A stretch of 64,000 bases of DNA from Halolamina litorea (lineage in GTDB: Archaea > Halobacteriota > Halobacteria > Halobacteriales > Haloferacaceae), in NCBI RefSeq assembly GCF_026616205.1, contig NZ_JANHGR010000002.1, forward strand, positions 310,001 to 374,000, written 5' to 3'. Shown here one piece after another: positions 41,899 to 50,420 of this stretch. Under the pieces are notes generated by a model, which worked only from the letters and a program-made list of their open reading frames with translations, did not search any database and was not told the origin of the DNA. Every line of letters begins with the position of its first letter. Positions within the stretch are counted from its first letter, which is position 1. A program made the translations under genes and the position numbers.

Positions 41899-42195
41899 CT
41901 ATGGGCCGTCGTCGCCCGTCGCGGTGCCGTTCGGGGGGTTCTGCGCGGCAGCGATGCGCTGCTGGGCGTGGGCGATGCGCTCGACGGCGACGACGAGACG
42001 GTAGAACAGCCACAGCACGAACGCGGTGATCGCCAGCCAGATCACCGTGTAGACGGTGAAACTGATGAACCCGACGGCGCCGCCCCATCCGAGCAGGGCC
42101 AGCAACAGGACGAAGAGCACGGCGCTGACGGCGCCGGCGATCAACAGGTTCCGGTTCCCCGAGAATAGGCCGGTGGAGGAGTCGGCTCCGGACAT
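41899..42195 (-). CDS. small two-helix membrane protein
   Basis: A 98-residue protein. Two adjoining hydrophobic helices (about 17-40 and 44-66: LIAGAVSAVLFVLLLALLGW and FTVYTVIWLAITAFVLWLFYRL) precede a helical, Gln/Ala-rich tail. The ATG at 42195 (MSGADSS) fits the TATA-like CTTTATG at 42220-42226; two earlier in-frame ATGs do not. Function unknown. Confidence 0.7.
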   Translation of the reverse strand: MSGADSSTGLFSGNRNLLIAGAVSAVLFVLLLALLGWGGAVGFISFTVYTVIWLAITAFVLWLFYRLVVAVERIAHAQQRIAAAQNPPNGTATGDDGP

Positions 42196-42219
42196 GCCCC
42201 GCCGTTCCGTCCGTGTGTT

Positions 42220-42226
42220 CATAAAG
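42220..42226 (-). promoter_or_regulatory. TATA-like box of the two-helix membrane protein
   Basis: Minus-strand CTTTATG is centred about 28 nt before the ATG at 42195. It faces away from the plus-strand box at 42243-42250, giving a compact divergent promoter. Confidence 0.55.
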
Positions 42227-42242
42227 CCACGCGCCACACAAC

Positions 42243-42250
42243 CGATTTAC
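42243..42250 (+). promoter_or_regulatory. TATA-like box of the VanZ-like gene
   Basis: cgatttac is centred about 26 nt before the GTG at 42273, supporting that non-ATG start. Confidence 0.5.
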
Positions 42251-42272
42251 CGCCGCCAGTACACCGCCGAGT

Positions 42273-42659
42273 GTGCGCTCGCGCCGCTGGCTACCCGTCG
42301 CCGTCGCCCTCGCGATCCTCGGCGCCTCGCTCGTCCCGGGGAGCGCCAGCGGCGCGGCTGGCGGCGCCGTCGGCCCGGTCGGCGTCGACAAACTCCTCCA
42401 CGCCGGCGGCTACGCAGTTCTCGCGTTCGCCACCCTGTTCGCGCTTCAGGCCCGATCACTCCGGACTGCCCTCCTCGTCGTCCTCCTCGTCACCGCCTTC
42501 GGCGGCGCCGTCGAACTCCTCCAGTCGCCCGTCCCCGGCCGGCACCTCTCCGCACTCGACCTCGTCGCCGACGCGGTCGGCGCCGCGCTCGGGACGGGCT
42601 CCTGGTGGCTGTTCGGCCGGGACGCCTCGACCCCGCCCGACGGCGGCGATCAGCACTGA
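42273..42659 (+). CDS. VanZ-like membrane protein
   Basis: A 128-residue protein from a GTG start. Four hydrophobic stretches are interrupted by VDKLLHAGGYAVLAFATLFAL, and ELLQSPVPGRHLSALDLVADAVGAALG follows. DK-x-x-H...Y and the E-x-x-Q...R-x-x-S-x-x-D motif are hallmarks of the VanZ/teicoplanin-resistance-like family. Its role in archaea is unknown; the glycopeptide name should not be taken as function, since there is no peptidoglycan. Confidence 0.88.
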   Translation: MRSRRWLPVAVALAILGASLVPGSASGAAGGAVGPVGVDKLLHAGGYAVLAFATLFALQARSLRTALLVVLLVTAFGGAVELLQSPVPGRHLSALDLVADAVGAALGTGSWWLFGRDASTPPDGGDQH

Positions 42660-42728
42660 TCCGGTTGTCACCTCCCGGTTCCGACAGGATGTCGGCTTTT
42701 TGTGGATCGACCTTCGACTATAGGGGGA

Positions 42729-43583
42729 ATGCTGAACGGCGTTCCGGGTGGGGACCCACTGACGTTCTCGATAGCCGTCGTCGCAGCGCTGGCTGCGAGC
42801 GCGCTGGTCTACCGGGACGCCGACCGCCACGGTCACTACCACGCCGTCTCCGCCAGCGCGGCGGTAGGGGTTGCGGCGCTGGTCGGGTTCGCGGTGGCGA
42901 ACCTCGTCGGACTCGTGGTGGCGACGGGCTACGTGCTGTTGCTCTACCTGCTCAGTTACCCGAGCACGCCGGGCGTCGACGGGACCGAGAAGCGCCGCAC
43001 TCCCGACCGACCCGACGGGTCGCCACAGGGCGACGCCGGCGAGAACATCGCGGGCGCCGAGGACGTGGTGTCGGTGATCCGCATCGAGATCGCCAGCGAG
43101 GGGACGTTGCGTGATATCGCGGCCGGGTACGACGACGTGCCGACCGACGCGCCCGTTGGGAAGCTTCGGTCGATGCTCCGGGTGAAAGCCCTCGACACCG
43201 TCGTCTCGAACACCGACACCGAGGCCTCGTCGCTGGCCGACTGGGCCGAAGCGAGCGACGACGGCGTCGACGACTGGCACGAGGGCCAGCACGAGGAGAA
43301 CGACGAGGAGGCCGAGCGACCGGCCGAGGGCGCGGCCGCGTGGAACGCCGCGCCCGCCGACGGTACGGACGACGCCGAGGGGCCGGCCGGGGACGACGGC
43401 CTCGACGACTGGAACACGGAGTCGATCGACGAGGAGGCCGAGGAGGTTTCGACCGGCAACCTCGACGATTGGGCGACCGCCAGCGACGGCGGCGAGAGCG
43501 CGGCCGACACCGACCACGACCGCGCCAGCAGCGACACCGGCGCCGCCGGGTTCGGTTGGGCCGAGGTCGAAGCCGAGGAGTAG
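42729..43583 (+). CDS. membrane-anchored acidic protein
   Basis: A 284-residue protein. Two N-terminal hydrophobic helices (about 12-30 and 40-76) anchor a cytosolic part. Residues about 100-160 form a small domain (VVSVIRIEIASEGTLRDIAAGYDDVPTD, then VGKLRSMLRVKALDTVV). The rest is an Asp/Glu/Trp tail with four ...DDW-type repeats (LADWAEAS, VDDWHEG, LDDWNTES, LDDWATAS). The start at 42729 is 9 codons after an alternative ATG. Function unknown; the tail repeats could be interaction motifs. Confidence 0.75.
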   Translation: MLNGVPGGDPLTFSIAVVAALAASALVYRDADRHGHYHAVSASAAVGVAALVGFAVANLVGLVVATGYVLLLYLLSYPSTPGVDGTEKRRTPDRPDGSPQGDAGENIAGAEDVVSVIRIEIASEGTLRDIAAGYDDVPTDAPVGKLRSMLRVKALDTVVSNTDTEASSLADWAEASDDGVDDWHEGQHEENDEEAERPAEGAAAWNAAPADGTDDAEGPAGDDGLDDWNTESIDEEAEEVSTGNLDDWATASDGGESAADTDHDRASSDTGAAGFGWAEVEAEE

Positions 43584-43681
43584 GTGCGCTTCGAACCGTC
43601 CGCCGACCGGGCCGACCGGCGGGATCGGCGCCGGGACGGGCCTGTCGAAGCCGTTTTCCCCGTGCCCGGCGGAGTTCAGTC

Positions 43682-44761
43682 ATGAGCAGCGAGCCGACGC
43701 CCGAAGTGTACGAACGCGGGCGGGGGATGGACGCGCACAACCAGGTGATGCGCGACATCCGAGCCGAGAACGACGCCAGCTACGACCCCCACGAGCCGAC
43801 GCGGGTCTGGATCGACGAGGACAACACCCCCGACGGGGTGTACCAGAGCCTCACGATCATCCTCAACACCGGCGGCTGCCGGTGGGCCCGCGCCGGCGGC
43901 TGTACGATGTGTGGCTACGTCGCCGAATCCGTCGAGGGTGGCAGCGTGAGCCACGAGGCGCTGATGGACCAGATCCAGTACTGTCTGGACCAGGAGGCCG
44001 AGCAGGCCGACGGGAAATCCGGCCTCATCAAGATCTACACCTCCGGATCGTTCCTCGACGAGCGCGAGGTGCCCGCAGAAACGCGGCAGGCCATCGCCGA
44101 GACGTTCGCGGACCGCGAGCGCATCGTCGTCGAGTCGCTGCCGGACTTCGTCGACCGCGAGAAGGTCGCCGAGTTCACCGAACAGGGGCTCGAAACTGAC
44201 GTGGCGATCGGGCTGGAGACGGCCACCGACCGCGTCCGCCACGACTGCGTGAACAAGTACTTCGACTTCGCGGACTTCGAGGACGCCTGCGCGGAGGCCC
44301 GCGCCGCCGACGGCGGCGTCAAGGCGTACCTGCTGATGAAGCCGCCGTTCCTCTCGGAGGGCGAGGCGCTTTCGGACATGCAGTCGAGCGTCCGGCGCTG
44401 TGGCGCCGTCGAGGGCTGTCACACCGTCTCGATGAACCCCTGTAACGTCCAGCGCTACACGATGGTCGACGAACTGTTCTACGAGGGCGGCTACCGGCCG
44501 CCGTGGCTCTGGTCGGTCGCGGAGGTACTGCGGACGACGACGGACGTCGACGCCATCGTCGTCTCGGATCCCGTGGGCCACGGAAGCGACCGCGGCGCGC
44601 ACAACTGCGGCGAGTGCGACGATCGAGTGCAGCGCGCGATCAAGGACTTCGACCTGCGGCAGGACCCATCGGTGTTCGAGCAGGTCGAGTGTGAGTGTGA
44701 GTTCACGTGGGAGTTGGTGATCGAGGAGGAAGCGGGCTACAACACGCCGCTCTCTCGGTAG
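43682..44761 (+). CDS. raSEA: archaeosine synthase beta subunit, radical SAM protein RaSEA
   Basis: A 359-residue radical-SAM enzyme with cluster motif CRWARAGGCTMCGY (about 61-74). Further Cys-rich regions are SMNPCNVQRYTM, HNCGECDDRVQRAI and VECECEFTWEL. With ArcS it converts the preQ0-lysine adduct at tRNA position 15 to archaeosine. ArcS is not in this window, but TgtA, which installs preQ0, is at 6917-8401. A T-rich ccgttttcc lies about 28 nt before the ATG. Confidence 0.9.
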   Translation: MSSEPTPEVYERGRGMDAHNQVMRDIRAENDASYDPHEPTRVWIDEDNTPDGVYQSLTIILNTGGCRWARAGGCTMCGYVAESVEGGSVSHEALMDQIQYCLDQEAEQADGKSGLIKIYTSGSFLDEREVPAETRQAIAETFADRERIVVESLPDFVDREKVAEFTEQGLETDVAIGLETATDRVRHDCVNKYFDFADFEDACAEARAADGGVKAYLLMKPPFLSEGEALSDMQSSVRRCGAVEGCHTVSMNPCNVQRYTMVDELFYEGGYRPPWLWSVAEVLRTTTDVDAIVVSDPVGHGSDRGAHNCGECDDRVQRAIKDFDLRQDPSVFEQVECECEFTWELVIEEEAGYNTPLSR

Positions 44762-44977
44762 TTCGGTTCTGTGGTTCGGCGGTGGTTGCTTCGGGCTCTC
44801 CCCGGGTAGTGCCGACCAACACGACCGCGGAGTGAGGTTGGCCACTTGTACCGCACCGTTTCCGGACCGTTACTGCCTCCCCAGTCGATTCGCTCTCGGT
44901 CGGTCGATCACCCCTCTCGCTGTGGTTCGTCCGTCGACGCCCCTACTCCCCGCAAAAACCAGACGGATACTCGGAGT
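44762..44977. other. 216-bp spacer between convergent raSEA and purQ
   Basis: No convincing reading frame, RNA fold or repeat is seen. It contains one A-run on the plus strand (44954-44958), listed separately as a possible purQ terminator. Confidence 0.5.
44951..44960 (-). terminator. U-rich terminator candidate for purS-purQ
   Basis: The minus strand reads GGTTTTTGCG about 20 bp after the purQ stop. A T5 run just past the last gene of an operon is what archaeal RNA polymerase needs to stop. Confidence 0.4.
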
Positions 44978-45652
44978 CTACGCGAGGCCTTCCAGCACGC
45001 CCCGACCGTCGATGCCACCGAGCTCTTCCAAGGACGCCCGCTCGGGGTGGGGCATCAGCACCGCGACGTTCGTCGACTCGCCGAGCACGCCGGCGACGTT
45101 GCCCGTCGAACCGTTGGGGTTCGCGTCGTCGGTGACGTTCCCGTCGGCGTCGCAGTAGCGAAACAGCACGCGGTCGTCAGCGACAAGTTCGTCGTAGCGT
45201 TCGGCCTCGATCTCGAACCGACCCTCGCCGTGAGCGATGGGCAGTTCGATCACTTCGCCCTCGTCGTAGGCGGCGGTCCACGGCGTGTCGGCGTTCTCGA
45301 CGCGCAGGTACACGTCCTCACACTGGAAGCGCGCGCTGGCGTTCGTGGTGAACGCGCCCGGGGTGAGCCGGCTCTCACAGCCGATCTGGGCGCCGTTGCA
45401 GACGCCGAGGACGGGGACGCCCTCCTCGGCGGCCGCGCGGACCTCGTTCATGATCGGCGAGTGGGCGGCCATCGCGCCCGCCCGGAGGTAGTCGCCGTAG
45501 GAGAAGCCGCCGGGGAGGACCACGCCCTCGGTGTCCGCCGGGAGGCCGTCCTCGTGCCAGACGCGCTCGGCGTCGACGCCGATGCGGGCGAGTGCACGCA
45601 CGGCGTCGCGGTCGCAGTTCGAGCCGCCGAACTGCACCACAGAGACCGTCAT
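44978..45652 (-). CDS. purQ: phosphoribosylformylglycinamidine synthase, glutaminase subunit
   Basis: A 224-residue class I amidotransferase that supplies ammonia for FGAM synthesis in purine biosynthesis. LPGGFSYGDYLRAGAMAAHSP and the nucleophile Cys in GVCNGAQIG (about 88) are present. The catalytic His-Pro-Glu is in LMPHPERAS near 205. It overlaps purS by 4 bp (ATGA); PurS and PurQ form the complex with PurL, which is not in the window. Confidence 0.96.
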   Translation of the reverse strand: MTVSVVQFGGSNCDRDAVRALARIGVDAERVWHEDGLPADTEGVVLPGGFSYGDYLRAGAMAAHSPIMNEVRAAAEEGVPVLGVCNGAQIGCESRLTPGAFTTNASARFQCEDVYLRVENADTPWTAAYDEGEVIELPIAHGEGRFEIEAERYDELVADDRVLFRYCDADGNVTDDANPNGSTGNVAGVLGESTNVAVLMPHPERASLEELGGIDGRGVLEGLA

Positions 45653-45906
45653 TCTGCCTGTTCGGCCACGACCACGTCGTAGTCGTGGAGCGTCGGGTTC
45701 GCGAGCAGGCGCTGGGCCATCTCGTCGGCGCGCTCGGCGGCGTCGTCGGCGTCGTCGGCGTCCAGATCGACCTCGAACTGGTCGGCCGACCGCAGGTCGC
45801 CGAGTTCGAAGCCGAGCCGTTCGAGGGTCTTCTGGGTCGTCTCGGCCTCGGGGTCGAGCACGCCGCGTTTCAGCCGCACCGTCACCGTCGCGGTGTAGGC
45901 GGTCAT
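45649..45906 (-). CDS. purS: phosphoribosylformylglycinamidine synthase subunit PurS
   Basis: An 85-residue protein starting MTAYTATVTVRLKRGVLDPE, with ETTQKTLERLGFELGDLRSADQFEVDLD, the compact PurS fold that bridges PurL and PurQ. Length and position directly ahead of purQ are typical. The TATA-like CCCTTTTAGG at 45929-45938 is about 27 nt before the ATG. Confidence 0.95.
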   Translation of the reverse strand: MTAYTATVTVRLKRGVLDPEAETTQKTLERLGFELGDLRSADQFEVDLDADDADDAAERADEMAQRLLANPTLHDYDVVVAEQAE

Positions 45907-45928
45907 CACGTAGGTGTGTTCGTCCGTG

Positions 45929-45938
45929 CCTAAAAGGG
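45929..45938 (-). promoter_or_regulatory. TATA-like box of purS-purQ
   Basis: Minus-strand CCCTTTTAGG is centred about 27 nt before the purS ATG at 45906. Confidence 0.5.
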
Positions 45939-45971
45939 GTTGTGGTCGGCCGGGACTGTACACGAACGTGG

Positions 45972-47216
45972 TTAGCCGACCCGGTAGACGCCGCCCTCGC
46001 CGTCCCGTTGGCCGACGAAGAACAGCGCGTCGTCGGCGAGTGCGATGGCGTGCTGGGAGAACGAATCGAGGCCGATGGTGAGCTGTTGCCGCACCTCGCC
46101 GGTCTCGCGGTCGATGCAGTCGATGGCGTCCTCGTCGGCGACGTAGACGGTCGACGGATCGAGCACGGGCCGGTCGTCGCTGCCGACGCCGAGATCGACG
46201 TCCCACAGCTCCTCGCCACTCACGGCGTCGTAGGCCCGGCAGGCATACGGTGACTCGTCGGTCGCGTAGACGACGCCGTCGGCGATCGCGGGCGGGTTCT
46301 GGGCGGCGTTGTCGAACTGGACCGACCAACGCTCGCTCCCGTCGGCGCGCGAGCGGGCCTGCAACAGCCCCTCGCTGCCCATCAGCGCGATCGTGTCCTC
46401 GCCGACGACCGGACCGGCGTAGGCGGCCTGTTCGATCTCGCTCTCCCAGTGCACCGAGCCGTCGGCAGCGTCGAGGGCGAACAGCGTCCCGTCGCTCTGG
46501 GCGTAGACGGTGTTCTCGGTCGCGGCGAGTTCGCCGGCGTGGTCCGGCACCGCGTCGGCCGTCCAGAGCCGCTCGCCGGTGACGCCGTCGAGCGCGATGA
46601 GGGACTTCCCGCCGAGGTAAAGCCGGTCGCCGACCGCAGTGGGCGTACTCGGCACCGTCCCGGCCGCGTACCGCCAGTGGACCTCGCCGGTCCGGCGGTC
46701 GACGGCCATCGTCTCGCCGGCGCGGGTCAGGAACGCCGTTTCGCCGTGGAGCGTGGGCGAAGCGGGCCCGCTCGACTCCGACCAGTCGTGGCGCCACCGG
46801 ACCTCGCCGTCGAGGCCCGTGGCGACGAACCTGCGGACGTACTCGGGCTCGGCTTGGCTGTGGATCGGCGCGTACACCGCCTCGGGACCGACCATCGGCG
46901 GCCCCTCGTAGAAGTCGCCGCCGCCGGGACCGATCCGCTCGACGGTCGGCGAGTCGGGAAGGCTCGTCTCGGTGTCGCGGTAACCGGTCCGCAGCGCGTC
47001 GTGGGCGGCCGTCGGCCACGGTTCGGGCGGGTCGCCGAGTTCGGCGTCGCTGTTGTGTGTGCGGGGGTTCAGCGAATCTCGGAGTTCGTCGACGCCGCCG
47101 CAGCCGGCGAGCGCCGTCGTCGCCGCGACGGCGCTGGCCGCGAGCGCGGCGCGTCTGGTGACCGATCGGTCGGTGGCGGCTCCACTGGTGGAGCGTGAAA
47201 CGTTGGAGGGCTGCAT
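45972..47216 (-). CDS. Tat-exported lipoprotein with PQQ-like beta-propeller
   Basis: A 414-residue exported protein. The N-terminus has a twin-arginine signal, VTRRAALAASAVAATTALAGC, with lipobox ALAGC near residue 39. The mature part is built of about eight PQQ/WD-like blades with DRRTGEVHWRYAAG, LDGVTGERLWTAD, LDAADGSVHWE, YDAVSGEELWDVD and IDRETGEVRQQL. It is BamB-like in fold; without the outer membrane partner the function is open, perhaps a scaffold or quinone-independent binding protein. The TATA-like GATTTTTCAC lies about 33 nt before the ATG. Confidence 0.88.
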   Translation of the reverse strand: MQPSNVSRSTSGAATDRSVTRRAALAASAVAATTALAGCGGVDELRDSLNPRTHNSDAELGDPPEPWPTAAHDALRTGYRDTETSLPDSPTVERIGPGGGDFYEGPPMVGPEAVYAPIHSQAEPEYVRRFVATGLDGEVRWRHDWSESSGPASPTLHGETAFLTRAGETMAVDRRTGEVHWRYAAGTVPSTPTAVGDRLYLGGKSLIALDGVTGERLWTADAVPDHAGELAATENTVYAQSDGTLFALDAADGSVHWESEIEQAAYAGPVVGEDTIALMGSEGLLQARSRADGSERWSVQFDNAAQNPPAIADGVVYATDESPYACRAYDAVSGEELWDVDLGVGSDDRPVLDPSTVYVADEDAIDCIDRETGEVRQQLTIGLDSFSQHAIALADDALFFVGQRDGEGGVYRVG

Positions 47217-47259
47217 AGCCGTCGTTGATGGCCGAACCGTGAAAAATCCCGGCCGTCCG

Positions 47260-48300
47260 CTATAGGTCCCGAACGGCGTCGACGGCGTCCTCGATGGCGG
47301 GGGCCTCGAACCACTCCCGGCCCGTGTAGGCGTTCGTCCCGGCGGCGTACATCTCGCCGGCGACCTCCCGCACGTCGGCGGGGAGCGGTTCGGGGCTCTC
47401 CTCACAGAAGGACTTCCAGTCGGCGACGCCCTCGGCCTCGGCGACGGCTTTGGCGTCCTTCACGGCGGCGACCCAGTCGGGGTCGTACCCCTTGTAGAAC
47501 TGCCGGAGCACCTCCTTCGAGAGCTCCTGGCCGTCGTAGGCGAAGCGGTTCTCGTCGAACGTGCCGGCCACGTCGGCGACGCGGACCTCGCCGTCGACCC
47601 AGAGACACTCGATCTTGCCGTCCTCGTGGACGAACCCCGTCTCCGCGGCGCGCTCGGTGATGACCTCGTTGACCGCGAGGGCGGTCTCCCGGAGGTCGTC
47701 GAGGTCGGCGCGGCCCGCGATCTCGGCGGCCGCATCGTCGTCGAGGTAGCGGTCCTGCTCTTCGAACTTCGTGGAGAACTCCACGATCGGTTCCGGCAGG
47801 GAGACGGCCTCGTCGGGCCACCGGTGGCGATCCAGTCCCACGTCCTCGGGCTCCTTCCGCGCCCGCAGGCTGGAGCCGATGGGCACCTCGTTGCGGAAGA
47901 CGATCTCCAGCGGAACGAGGTAGTGGCTCCCGGCGCTCGCATGGAACTGGTCGTAGTCGTAGCCGTCCGCGCCGTGGGGGAGGTCCGGCACGACCGTGAG
48001 GTCGATGGCCATCTGCCGGGGTGGGCCGGAGACGGCATCGAGGTCGTACGTCGGGGGCGCGTCGCTGCCGGCGTCGTCGGGCGAGACGACCCCGCGGTAG
48101 TGGGTGGGGACGCCGGCGTCGGCGAGGCGCTCGAAGTTGTCCGCCCCCATCGTACAGAGGCTCCGGCCCTTCTCGGGGATCCGGTCGGGCATGCGCCCCC
48201 AGTCGAAGACGGAGTAGTCGTCGGTGAAGACGAACCGGCCCCGGCCCAGCTCGTCGTCGGTCGGCTCCCGGTCGACGCGGAACTCCTTGACGCTGGTCAC
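47260..48300 (-). CDS. purC: SAICAR synthetase (phosphoribosylaminoimidazolesuccinocarboxamide synthase)
   Basis: A 346-residue enzyme from a GTG start. [25 protein letters not shown] (about 20-44) is the ATP-binding opening of haloarchaeal Pur[33 protein letters not shown] and [21 protein letters not shown] are the core SAICAR synthetase motifs. It ligates aspartate to CAIR. It is longer than bacterial PurC, as usual in Halobacteria. A minus-strand TTCAAGG lies about 29 nt upstream. Confidence 0.93.
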   Translation of the reverse strand: MTSVKEFRVDREPTDDELGRGRFVFTDDYSVFDWGRMPDRIPEKGRSLCTMGADNFERLADAGVPTHYRGVVSPDDAGSDAPPTYDLDAVSGPPRQMAIDLTVVPDLPHGADGYDYDQFHASAGSHYLVPLEIVFRNEVPIGSSLRARKEPEDVGLDRHRWPDEAVSLPEPIVEFSTKFEEQDRYLDDDAAAEIAGRADLDDLRETALAVNEVITERAAETGFVHEDGKIECLWVDGEVRVADVAGTFDENRFAYDGQELSKEVLRQFYKGYDPDWVAAVKDAKAVAEAEGVADWKSFCEESPEPLPADVREVAGEMYAAGTNAYTGREWFEAPAIEDAVDAVRDL

Positions 48301-48489
48301 GGTCGGAGCGGGGGCGCGGGAGCCCTTGAATCTTCACATCGGTGGGTAGGACCCCTCCGTTTCACGTGGAGATATGCACTTTCGTGGGATGTCGGGGCCG
48401 GTCGTGGGCGGCGACGGCGCAGCGGCGGGCGCGGCGTCGACGGTTTCCCCCACCGGACGGTTTTTGCCCTTCCACGGCCCCCTCCCTGT

Positions 48490-49839
48490 ATGACCACGGC
48501 GGCCGACCTCGACGATGGGGCCCTCGACTTCGAGTCCGTCCCCGAGAGCGACCAGTCCTTCGAGAACGCGCTGGCGAAGGCCGCCGACGGGGAGCGACTA
48601 CACGTCGACGACGCCGTCGAACTGCTGACTACCGGCACCGAGTCGCCGGGGATCGACGCCGCGCGCAAGGAGCGCGTGCTCGAACTCGCGGACCGCCGCC
48701 GCGCCGAAGTCGTCGGCGACACGGTGACGTTCGTCGCCAACCTCAACAACAACGTCACGACCGCCTGCAACACCGGCTGTCTGTTCTGCAACTTCAAGAA
48801 CACCGCGAGCGCGTTCGAGGCCGACTCGACCGTCGAGCACTCGGGATTCACCAAGACGCCCGCCGAGAGCCGCGCGGCCGTCGAGGAGGGCCTCGACCGC
48901 GGCATCTACGAGGTCACCTCCGTCTCCGGGCTTCACCCCGCGTTCGCGCTGGACGACGAACACCACGAGATCCTACGGAACCACGACGACGCCGCCCGGA
49001 CGGTGAACTACAAACCGCCCGAACGCTACGACACCGACCCCGGGACGTACGTCGAACAGATGGAGGCCATGTCCGTCGGCGGCGTCCACCTCCACTCGAT
49101 GACGCCCGAGGAAGCGTACCACGCCCGCCGCGGGACCGAGCGCTCCTACGAGTCGATCTACGGCAAACTTCGGGATGCGGGGCTCGACTCGGCGCCGGGA
49201 ACCGCCGCCGAAATCCTCGTCGACGAGGTCCGGGACGTGATCTGTCCGGGGAAGATGGACACCGGCGAGTGGGTCGACGCGATGGAGGGCGCCGCCGCCG
49301 CGGGCCTCCCCCTCACGTCGACGATGATGTACGGCCACGTCGAGAACGAGATGCACCGCGCGAAACACCTGAAAGTGATCCGGGACCTGCAGGACCGAAC
49401 GGGCGCGATCACGGAGTTCGTTCCCCTCTCGTTCATCCACCAGAACACGCCGCTGTATGAGGCCGGCGTCGTCGATTCGGGGGCGACCCACGACGAGGAC
49501 GAACTGCTCGTCGCCGTCGCCCGCCTCTTCCTCGACAACGTCGAGCACATCCAGTCCTCGTGGGTCAAGTCCGGCGACGAACACGGGCTGAAACTGCTGA
49601 ACTGCGGCGCCGACGACTTCATGGGCACCATCCTCTCCGAGGAGATCACCAAGCGCGCCGGCGGCCAGTACGGCGAGTTCCGCAGCGTCGCCGACTACGT
49701 CGAGATGGTGGGGGCGATCGGTCGACCGCTGGCCGAGCGCTCGACTGACTACAGCGAGACCCGCCGCGTCGAGATTGACGGCGGCCCCTACGGCCCGACA
49801 CTCGGCCCGCGCGCCGACGGGACGCCGCTGCTCGACTGA
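48490..49839 (+). CDS. cofH: FO synthase subunit 2 (CofH)
   Basis: A 449-residue radical-SAM enzyme with cluster CNTGCLFCNF (about 97-106). Family blocks are FVANLNNNVTTACN, GFTKTPAE, MSVGGVHLHSMTPEE, TSTMMYGHVE and SWVKSGDEHGLKLLNCGADDFMGTI. It joins tyrosine-derived 4-hydroxybenzyl to the flavin precursor and, with CofG, makes FO for coenzyme F420. cofG is at 53945-55111 and cofC at 56528-57139. A T-rich ggtttttgcc lies about 26 nt before the ATG. Confidence 0.95.
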   Translation: MTTAADLDDGALDFESVPESDQSFENALAKAADGERLHVDDAVELLTTGTESPGIDAARKERVLELADRRRAEVVGDTVTFVANLNNNVTTACNTGCLFCNFKNTASAFEADSTVEHSGFTKTPAESRAAVEEGLDRGIYEVTSVSGLHPAFALDDEHHEILRNHDDAARTVNYKPPERYDTDPGTYVEQMEAMSVGGVHLHSMTPEEAYHARRGTERSYESIYGKLRDAGLDSAPGTAAEILVDEVRDVICPGKMDTGEWVDAMEGAAAAGLPLTSTMMYGHVENEMHRAKHLKVIRDLQDRTGAITEFVPLSFIHQNTPLYEAGVVDSGATHDEDELLVAVARLFLDNVEHIQSSWVKSGDEHGLKLLNCGADDFMGTILSEEITKRAGGQYGEFRSVADYVEMVGAIGRPLAERSTDYSETRRVEIDGGPYGPTLGPRADGTPLLD

Positions 49840-49931
49840 CAGACCCCCGACCCGTCGCCGACGACGGGGCCGCCCTCGAACGGTTCCCACGGTCGAGCAA
49901 AGGCTTTCACGGGCCGCGGCGACCCTCGGGT

Positions 49932-50420
49932 ATGGACGCCCAGCGCGACCTTCTCGCACTACTGCTCGACGACGCCAGACAGTCGACCGAGGACCTGGCG
50001 CGCCAGACTGGACTGTCCGCCGACGAGGTGGAGGCGGCCATCGACGACCTCGAAGCGGCGGGCGTCGTCCACGGCTATCAGGCCGTCGTCGACTGGGCCA
50101 ACGCCGACGAGGAGCGCGTCGAGGCTCACGTCGAACTCAACGTCGAACTCGACCGTGAGACGAAGTACGAGGACATCGCTCGACGCATCGCCAACCACCC
50201 CGAAGTGGAGACGCTCCGACTGGTCTCGGGGGACTACGACTTCTCGGCGGTCGTCGTCGGCGACTCGATGCGGGACGTGTCGGCGTTCGTCGCCGACCGC
50301 ATCGCCCCCATTCCGGAGGTGACCCAGACGGTGACCCACTTCGTCATGGACACGTACAAACACCGCGGCGTCGACTTCGGCGGCGGCGACGAGGACGACC
50401 GCCTCTCGGTCTCGCCATGA
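49932..50420 (+). CDS. Lrp/AsnC-family transcriptional regulator
   Basis: A 162-residue protein. The winged HTH LLALLLDDARQSTEDLARQTGLSADEVEAAIDDLEAAGVVHGYQAVV covers about 7-53. A RAM effector domain follows, with VETLRLVSGDYDFSAVVVGDSMRDVSAFV. It overlaps the aminotransferase gene by 4 bp (ATGA), so regulator and enzyme are made together; autoregulation and amino-acid sensing are likely. TATA-like ggctttcac lies about 28 nt upstream. Confidence 0.92.
   Translation: MDAQRDLLALLLDDARQSTEDLARQTGLSADEVEAAIDDLEAAGVVHGYQAVVDWANADEERVEAHVELNVELDRETKYEDIARRIANHPEVETLRLVSGDYDFSAVVVGDSMRDVSAFVADRIAPIPEVTQTVTHFVMDTYKHRGVDFGGGDEDDRLSVSP

Noticed and set aside
42273-42659. Glycopeptide resistance through VanZ
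   Set aside because: Archaea lack peptidoglycan. Only the membrane-domain family is shared.
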